DNA of 64,000 nt, taken from the NCBI GenBank assembly GCA_025200525.1, contig CM045770.1:82143347-82207346 (forward strand), read 5' to 3'. This document shows positions 57,568 through 64,000 of this stretch, piece by piece. The DNA comes from Camellia lanceoleosa. Lineage: Eukaryota; Streptophyta; Magnoliopsida; Ericales; Theaceae. Position 1 is the stretch's first letter. Each line of letters opens with the position of its first letter. The notes beneath the pieces were generated by a model. The model did no database searches. It was not told where the DNA came from and worked only from the letters and a program-made list of their open reading frames with translations. Position numbers and translations under genes: made by a program.

Positions 57568-59082
57568 ATGTAACTTCGAAAGTCATAACGATGACGGGAG
57601 TGAATGTCAAAGCCTAGAGACGACCCATTTTTGACAAGGCCGAAGACTTGGACAAACATGCAAGACAAAACAAGGTATGCGCCCGAAGGCAGGGGCAAAA
57701 TGCAAGACGATGCAAGAAGCCGAGCATAACTTATGATCATGCAAAGAAAGCTGTAATGAAGCATGCATGCAACAGTTGTAAGCTAGCATATGCCAATCTA
57801 CACTACAATGCAGAAAGGATGTAAGAGAATTATGTAATTCTCAAAACGTCTCACGCGGAGGATACAATACGTATGCTCGTCCGGTTATGCCGCCTCAATG
57901 AGTCAGACATACAATATCGTGCCTGCAAAGAAAGTAAACTTAACAGGTACAATGTTGTTAGCCATATGCATGGCAATGCGAAATGCAAAATGATATGCAA
58001 TATATACAAAAATGATGTATGAATAATGCAAATGATATGTAGTGCAATTGAAACAATGCAAACTACATGCAAAGCAATTGAATCATGATTCAATCAGGAG
58101 CGGTTCGAAACCACACATATGTCAAATAGATTGATGGAAGTAACGAGTCCGTCTACCATAGAACGATGTCTGAACTATGAGTGATGTAGACGGACACAAG
58201 AACAAGTATTGGGTGGATTGACATAAGTGGGGTGACGACCCGCTGAGGAAAGAATAATGATAATAATGCCGGACGCAACGATGACACTACAATGCAATAT
58301 GCGATTATGGCGCGCGGGCCAAACCATATCTTGCTTAGGAAAGGCATGCACACATACAAGCCATGTCTAACACAGAAAAGGTGCCGCAACCTCAAACCAA
58401 GTTCATCAAGGAATAGGCGCGATGCACATGAACCGTGCTTTGACGCGAAAAGTAAGGGCACATACGAGACCAAGCTCAACAAGGAAAGGTGTAAGCCATA
58501 GATGGAAGATGATGCAGTGGATGCATCCAAGCTACAATGCAATATGCAATGGATATTTACAGAAAATGCATGCAATATGCACTATACTACAATGATGATG
58601 CATGACATATGCATGTTTTTTTTTGGTTTTTTTTTTTTTTTTGAAATGCATGACATATGCAGTATTTACAATGATGCATGACAATGCAGTATGATGCAAT
58701 GGTCGATTGCGCTTTTCCTATTCTCCCAACAAGGCGATATACTAGGTTGGTTCGATTCGTAATCGAGGCGTGACACGCCGCCAACCTATGGGGCTTCCAT
58801 CTGATTTCAAGGGTACACCCCCTGGGTATTTAAACCAGACTTTAGTCTCGGAAATTCCGAACCTTTACGTTCTAGGCATAAGCCATTCAAACTCTAGTTT
58901 TCACTGTCCCCATTGGTCTCCTAGGAACTCACCGCATACACAGACAAGTGGCTTTACCGGACCACCGAAAGTCGTTCGGGCACGACAAACGCCGAAGGAG
59001 TTACACCTTCAGAGGATTTAAGGTCTCCTAGACCGGGATGCGATGCATGACAATGCGAATGACGCGCGAGGTGATGCATGTA

Positions 59083-59310
59083 TTGAAATGTACGATGCAT
59101 GATTTTTGAAATGCGCGCCAACGCGCGACTTTTGAATGCATGACAATGCATGAATTGGAAATGCGTGGCAACGCGCGGCTTTATGAATGCATGATAATGC
59201 GTGAATTTGAAATGCGCGGCAACGCGCAGCTTTACGAATGCATGTCAATGCATGAATTTGAAATGCGCGGCAACGCGCGGCTTTTCGAATGCATGACAAT
59301 GTACGCGCCA
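59083..59310. repeat. 51-bp tandem repeat
   Basis: Units starting GAATGCATG lie at 59134, 59185, 59236 and 59287, exactly 51 bp apart, with a degraded unit before. Each contains AATGCGCGGCAACGCGCGGC-like sequence, with the self-complementary parts GCGCG. Confidence 0.85.
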
Positions 59311-59819
59311 AAGGTTTTGCACCTTCGAAGGATTTAAGGTCTCCTAGACCGTACGTGTTTAAGGTCTCACCGGACCCTGGTGGGGCATTGCATGAATTGA
59401 GATGCGGTGCACAAGACAGTACGATGTGCGGGATTGCGTGATAGAATGCATGCCAGATGCAATGAGATGCGCAAAATAGCGCGATGTGTTAGACAACGCG
59501 AGTGCACAAGACAGTGCGATACGATGCATGCCAAATGCGATGAGGTGCACACCTTAATGCATCGAAGGTCTTGCACCTCCCGAGGATTTAAGGTCTCCTA
59601 GACCGTGCACATATGGTGAAGGTTTCGCACCCTCCAAGGATTTAAGGTCTCCTAGACCGTACGTGTTTAAGGTCTCGTCAGACCATGGTGGGGCAACAAT
59701 TACACAACACTTTAAGTGAATGAGACACGCATGCGGATGCAAATGGGGAAAATGAGACGTGCGTGCAATGAGGTACGCGTGCCTCAAAGGATGGAAAATG
59801 AAGTGCAATGAGGGTGCGC

Positions 59820-60065
59820 CAAACGACGCGATGCGCAAAATAGCGCCATGCGTTAGACAACGCGAGTGCACAAAACAGTGCGATTGAATGCATGCCAAAT
59901 GCAATATGATGCGCAAGATAGCGCGATGCGTTAGACAACGCGAGTGCACAAACAGTGCGATTGAATGCATGCCAAATGCAATATGATGTGCAAGATAGCG
60001 CGATGCGTTAGACAACGCGAATGCACAAAACAGTGCGATACGATGCATGCCAAATGCGATGAGGT
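59820..60065. repeat. 77/78-bp tandem repeat
   Basis: Units starting GATGCGCAA, GATGCGCAA and GATGTGCAA begin at 59830, 59908 and 59985. Shared parts include GCGTTAGACAACGCGA and GATGCATGCCAAATGC. A diverged block of the same type occurs at about 59400-59545. Confidence 0.8.
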
Positions 60066-60204
60066 GCATACCTTAATGCACCGAAGGTCTTGCACCTCCT
60101 GAGGATTTAAGGTCTCCTAGACCGTGCGTGTTTAAGGTCTCGCCAGACCCGGGGGCAAAAAACAATGAGGTGCGCAAGATAGCGCGATGAAATGCAAAAT
60201 GAGA

Positions 60205-60510
60205 TGCATGATGAGGCACGCATACCTCATGGATGCAAAATGCAAAATGAAATGCAAAACGAGGCACGCGTACCTCATTAAATGGAAAATGAAATGCAAA
60301 ACGAGGCACACGTACCTCATTAAATAGAAAATGAAATGCAAAACGAGGCACACGTACCTTGTGATGCAATGAAAATGCAAAATGAGGCACACGTACCCCA
60401 TTGAATGGAAAATGAAATGCAAAACGAGGCACACATACCTCGTGATGCAATGGAAATGCAAAATGAGGCACACGTACCCCATTGAATGGAAAATGAAATG
60501 CAAAATGATG
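60205..60510. repeat. 39-42-bp tandem repeat with GAGGCACACGTACCTC
   Basis: GAGGCACRCGTACC begins at about 60213, 60261, 60303, 60345, 60384, 60426 and 60466. The near-palindrome GAGGCACGCGTACCTC alternates with AAATGAAATGCAAAA spacers of two lengths. Confidence 0.8.
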
Positions 60511-60783
60511 CAAGTCGCAAGGGACATGCAAGATGGCGCGATACGATGCGCCGGACAATGTGATGGATGTGTGCAACGCACACGGGGCAACTTTTTAGTC
60601 TTGTAAAAGATGAAAGGATACAAAAGGATATAATCTTTGCTTGAATCTGAGTGCCACGAACAGAAGACGCGGTCCGAGGTCAAAACGGGGGCCGGTTAAG
60701 CATCGGGGATGCACTTTCTTGCACTTTCTTGAGCTATGAAGACCAGAAACTACTCACATGGCCTAAACAAGGTTGTGGGAACA

Positions 60784-60936
60784 TCACCGGCTGGACTAGG
60801 TGGCCACCGGCTGGCCACCGGCTGCAGAAAAGTTCCACCGGCACAATATTGTGCCGGCCGGCACAAAATAGTGCCGACTGGCCAAAAATTGCTGAATCGG
60901 GGCAGTTTTGACATTTTGCCTCGGGTTTTATAAAAT
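60784..60936 (+). promoter_or_regulatory. Promoter of the antisense PMD ORF, with the LTR palindrome module
   Basis: CACCGGCTGG/CACCGGCTGC repeats (60785-60826) lead to the perfect 20-bp palindrome CCGGCACAATATTGTGCCGG (60838-60857), overlapping GTGCCGGCCGGCAC (60851-60864), then GTGCCGACTGG (60871). The TATA box TATAAAAT at 60929 follows 65 bp later, with a purine/pyrimidine-balanced leader of about 330 bp before the ATG at 61290. The same two motifs precede the TATA boxes of the P and M LTRs. Confidence 0.7.
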
Positions 60937-61289
60937 AGGGCTTGAAACCCTATTCTCTTCACTTCTATGCCGCCGAAATTTCCTCCTCCTCCTCTCTAGA
61001 ATATTTTTTTCCTCCTCATTTGCTCATTTCTTTGAGTTTTCGCGTCATTTTCGTCGTCCGATTCGCGAAGTTCACCGCGTTTCGGACATTTTCGACCGAT
61101 CGAAATTTCATTTTTGCACTCCTTTTGCTATTTCCACTTTTTCGGGACTTGTTCCCCTCGATTTCCTCTTCATTTCAGTGTCTTTCCATCTTCCGGCCTT
61201 CCCGGTCATTTTCGGCCCGCTCGGGGTTGACTTTTTCGATTGACTCTTCACATTCCGGCTCTTCCGGCCATTTTCTCACTACCATTGCC

Positions 61290-63812
61290 ATGGCTGACGA
61301 TGTTCCACACGTCGGGACTCCCCCGGATCACGAGATGGATCCCGGGGTCGAGCTCCTCCCATTGAGCGAGCGTCCCTTCGACCCGGCGACCTACCGCCCG
61401 GCGATCCACGTCCTACCTCCGGATGGCCTTCGCCATTTCCGCGGCTTCGACCGAGCGCTGGACCCAGAGCTTCTCCTGCGCGAGCCGACCTCTCACCTAT
61501 CCTTCGGCGCTTCTGAGGTAACATTTTTTCTGTTTCACTTTCTGTAATGTAGAACTATTAACTGCCATAGTTGAGTCTGTTCTTTAACTGCTTAGCTCTG
61601 ATAGGCTGTAGACTGTAGTTGATCGCAATCATGTTTACAACTGATATCTGTTTGAGACGGACACATGCACACACACTGCACTAGCCTCAATCACCCAAAC
61701 ACACGGCACACACCGTTCTTCACTGCAAAATTACCGACACCCGGCACTTATTTGAATCTGAAAGCAATATTGTATGCTGTATTTAAACTGAACCGCACAA
61801 AACACGCTGGCGCATCACACGTTGTAGTTCACCTACTGGCACACTACAACCCGATATCCGCTTGAATCTGAAAAACTTGTACGCATGCTAGATTTGTATT
61901 GACTTTAACATGTTTCCTCAGAACTGTACATTTCATATTGCTTTGCAACCATTTGTTTGAAAACAGAGAGACTCCTATACCATCCGCGGGTATGGGAATG
62001 TTGCGGCTCGAGATTGGTACTTGGAGCTTCCCGAGGCGGTTTGACGCATCGTGGACGAGGCGGGCTTTGGTTCTTCTGCGCAGGGTCCGACTCGCCTTCT
62101 TGCTGCACAGCCTCTTCTAGCCCGAAGAGAGAGGTGGTGGGACACCACCGACTCGTTCCACCTATCATGGCGGGGAGACATGACGATGACTCCACGACTT
62201 CTCGGTGCTCACCGCCATCGGGGTAGGTGATCCGATCCCTTCGACAACGACATGGATGAGTGGACCGCCGCCAGATCTATTACTTGGCGCGCTCGCTTCT
62301 TGCAGCGTCTGTGTTTCGTCGCTTCTCTGGTTCGAGTGCGATTCGGTGCAGCCTCTTCTTGTTGACGCAGCTCTGATGACTCAGGAGGCCGTGGATAGAT
62401 ATGCACGCGACTTTCTGATGTTTTTGCTAGGGACGACCCTCTTCGCCGACCGGGAGAACACCGTGTCCCTCTGCCTTCTCAGTGCACTGGTGGACGTCCG
62501 GGACGTCTTGCGTTTCGACTGGGGTGGTATGGCTCTGGCCACCCTCTACGGCTACATGAGCTCAGTCTCTCATGGCGTGGCGATTGTTCGAGGCTCTTGG
62601 CGAGCTTGGGAGGTCTTCTTCCGCTTTACATTTTGCTTTATACTTTCAGATTCTCGCACATTGCACACAATCGTAGTCGCTTTACACTTGTCAGATAATC
62701 GTACACCGCACACACATACTCGGCTACAATCGCACAACACCTTTGCTACACGGCTTTGTTATTTCTGCTTTATTCTGCATTCCGCTTTATCTGATAAACA
62801 TTCTGGTATCTGCCTTGCAGTTGTGGGTTTACGCCTACTTCCCCAGGCTGGAGCCAGTGCCGGAGACGGAGACTCCTCTAGTCATTCCCTTCTCGCGTCA
62901 CTACGATGGAAGGTGCACCCGGAGGCCGCGGGAGACTTTCAGCTTCTTCCGCCGTTACTTTGACACCATCACTCCTGCCGAGGTATGTTTTACTTGCAGT
63001 TCATTTAAGCTTCACTTTTCCACTGTATATTTGCAATACCAGTAGGCAATAAACTGTATTTCAATTTCAGATCACCTGGCAGCCGTGGGCTCCTCTGCCA
63101 GCGATGGTGCGGGATCGGTTTGCCGGCGCCGTCGAGACCTCGCGTTACCGGATTTTGCTAGAGGGCCCGGTCTGTCGGGCTTGGTACCTAGGCGAGCGCT
63201 TCTTGCGTCAGACCCTGGGCTTACCTGAGCAGATAGTCCCGGTGCACCCTCCTGAGCATATGAGGGACACCGAGCGTTTCACCGCTGAGCAGATGGCGGA
63301 CTACACCATCGGCTGGGAGGCAGACGGCTTCAGAGGCGAGAGCGATTACTCAGAGTACGTTCGGACCTTCATTATGCGGCCTCTAAGTGGTGGTCGCCGA
63401 GTTGAGAGAGAGAGACCTGCGGCGCCGGCGGCCGGAGCAGGAGTAGGAGGGGGAGCGCCGAGGAGGGCTCGAGTCCGCCAGGGCAAGTGAGTCGAGAGGA
63501 CGGAGGCTAGGCTGCTTTGCCTTCTTCTTCTTGCTTCTTCCGGGGTCGGATGGGGTGACCTATCAGATTCCCTTCGCCCCTCCGCCGGCTGATCACGAGT
63601 TTGTCGGTATCCCCGACTTACCTCCGGTATGTGTTACTGCATTTCTGTACAGTCATTTCGTTTTAGTTTATTTGATATTCCATAGAATATTGATGCATCC
63701 GATATTTTTGCAGGCTTCCTCCGAGTACACCCGGCGGTCATTGGAGATGAATGCCTCCATGGCGGGGATGTTACAGCGGACCTTCGAGTTCCTAGCCTTT
63801 TATGGCCTTCCG
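61290..63812 (+). pseudogene. Antisense multi-exon ORF with plant mobile domain (PMD), in element M
   Basis: Exon 1 runs 61290-61517 (ATG in context GCCATGG; MADDVPHVGTPPD, ends GASE, donor GTAAC). Exon 2 is 61967-62612, exon 3 62821-62982, exon 4 63071-63490, then 63520-63626 and 63714-63812. Introns follow GT...AG, and all joins visible are phase 0. PMD features: a GYGNVAARDWYLELPE start, RWWDTTDSFHLSWRGDMTMTP, DFSVLTAIGVGDPIP, YARDFLMFLLGTTLFAD, DWGGMALATLYGYMS, then exon 3 LWVYAYFPRLEP and exon 4 ITWQPWAPLP, GPVCRAWYLGERFLRQ. Breaks: TGA at 62042 in exon 2, a frame change near 62195, and a frame change between 63490 and 63530. PMD proteins (MAIL1/MAIN group in plants) are also found inside transposons; their biochemical role there is unknown. 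It continues past the window. Confidence 0.75.
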
Positions 63813-63859
63813 GTATGTTCTCTCTGACATAGCTTCAAACCATATACAACCGCCGATAA

Positions 63860-64000
63860 CTGATGCATAATACGACACTCGATACCCAAACTCACGCTTG
63901 ATATATCAGATTCATATATCGCACTCAGACCGATAAATCGCCACGGCATTCATATCAGATTCATACATCGCATTCGTGACCGATTAATCGCCACTAAGAT
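63860..64000. repeat. Short tandem repeat in the PMD ORF intron
   Basis: A unit of about 56 bp containing ATATCAGATTCATA, ATCGCA and CCGATAAATCGCCAC occurs twice (about 63902 and 63953). It lies after the donor at 63813 and so appears to be intronic. Confidence 0.55.

Larger units (their letters stand above)
59022..60123. repeat. Five dispersed copies of a two-dyad module (TTAAGGTCTCCTAGACCG)
   Basis: GGTCTCCTAGACC starts at 59022, 59338, 59592, 59646 and 60111. Each copy is preceded by GGATTTAA and, some 25 bases earlier, by a second dyad of the type AAGGTCTTGCACCT. Copies at 59338, 59646 and 60111 are followed by TTTAAGGTCTC and CAGACC or CGGACC. The flanks differ, so the module is dispersed rather than tandem. 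Confidence 0.7.
57568..60640. other. Repeat-rich internal region of element M
   Basis: There is no gene on either strand. The region is very rich in ATGCA, GCATGC and AATGCG motifs and contains at least three tandem arrays and a five-copy dispersed module, listed separately. Frames of 100-180 residues on the minus strand between 59000 and 60700 are products of these arrays. In Tat-type elements such satellite-like arrays often lie near the 3' LTR. Confidence 0.6.

Noticed and set aside
59083..59310. CRISPR-like direct repeats of 51 bp
   Set aside because: Whole units are conserved with no variable spacers; a tandem repeat inside a retrotransposon.
60073..60683. Minus-strand frames of 167 and 183 residues with repeated FAFHFPFNGVRVP-like units
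   Set aside because: They are translations of the 39-42-bp array, appear in more than one frame, and have no family.

Overview
The window looks like nuclear DNA from a eudicot plant: it is AT-rich and contains almost nothing but layered transposable elements. The element types (Copia and Tat-type Gypsy LTR elements, an RTE-like LINE, CACTA, PIF/Harbinger, hAT and foldback MITEs, plant mobile domain genes) are plant-typical. I cannot fix the species. The only plausible host gene is a compact intact uL18-type ribosomal protein reading frame on the minus strand at 16786-17172, and even that may be a retrocopy. No tRNA, rRNA or CRISPR array was seen.

Layout, left to right. 1-30 kb: an LTR-like segment (1348-1809); a MITE that was split by a foldback MITE and by a 2.4 kb solo LTR (3238-5632, 5-bp target duplication TTGGA); several small DNA transposons, many with recognisable target duplications (6586-7006, 8246-8404, 19161-19512, 26212-27922, 28682-28839); an ACGT-rich minisatellite (about 8.7-9.0 kb); a Copia LTR copy (12899-13969); two RTE-type LINE copies (15308-15936 minus; 21465-24305 plus, the latter split by a MITE). 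30-39.6 kb: a decayed Copia element, with an LTR at 30591-31627, a CACTA-like element in its leader (32463-33411), a stop-ridden gag-pol (34315-38280) and a truncated second LTR (38973-39559).

39.56-64 kb is a nest of Gypsy elements. Element T (minus strand) cut into the Copia 3' LTR. It shows its 3' LTR (39560-40680), a PPT, an antisense accessory ORF with a Transposase_28-like domain and a coiled coil (40909-43419), a 24/27-bp repeat array, and pol (44726-49750), itself interrupted by a 2.2 kb solo LTR (45876-48036, TSD ACCGA). Element M (minus strand) cut into T's reverse transcriptase at 49751. Its 3' LTR is in two pieces (49751-50044 and 54111-57553) because P, a 4.06 kb solo LTR of the same family, landed in it (50045-54105, TSD CTTAG). 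M's internal region runs from its PPT at 57554 to the window end. It holds several satellite-like arrays and then an antisense, multi-exon plant mobile domain (PMD) ORF (61290-63812 and beyond).

The most interesting signals are regulatory rather than coding. Three different LTR families each carry a cluster of a CpG-containing palindrome upstream of a TATA box. In the M/P family the same palindrome module also sits just upstream of the TATA box of the antisense PMD ORF. The M and P LTRs also share a two-hairpin structure whose stems differ in sequence but still pair. All domain names come from reading translated motifs by eye; no alignment or database search was run.
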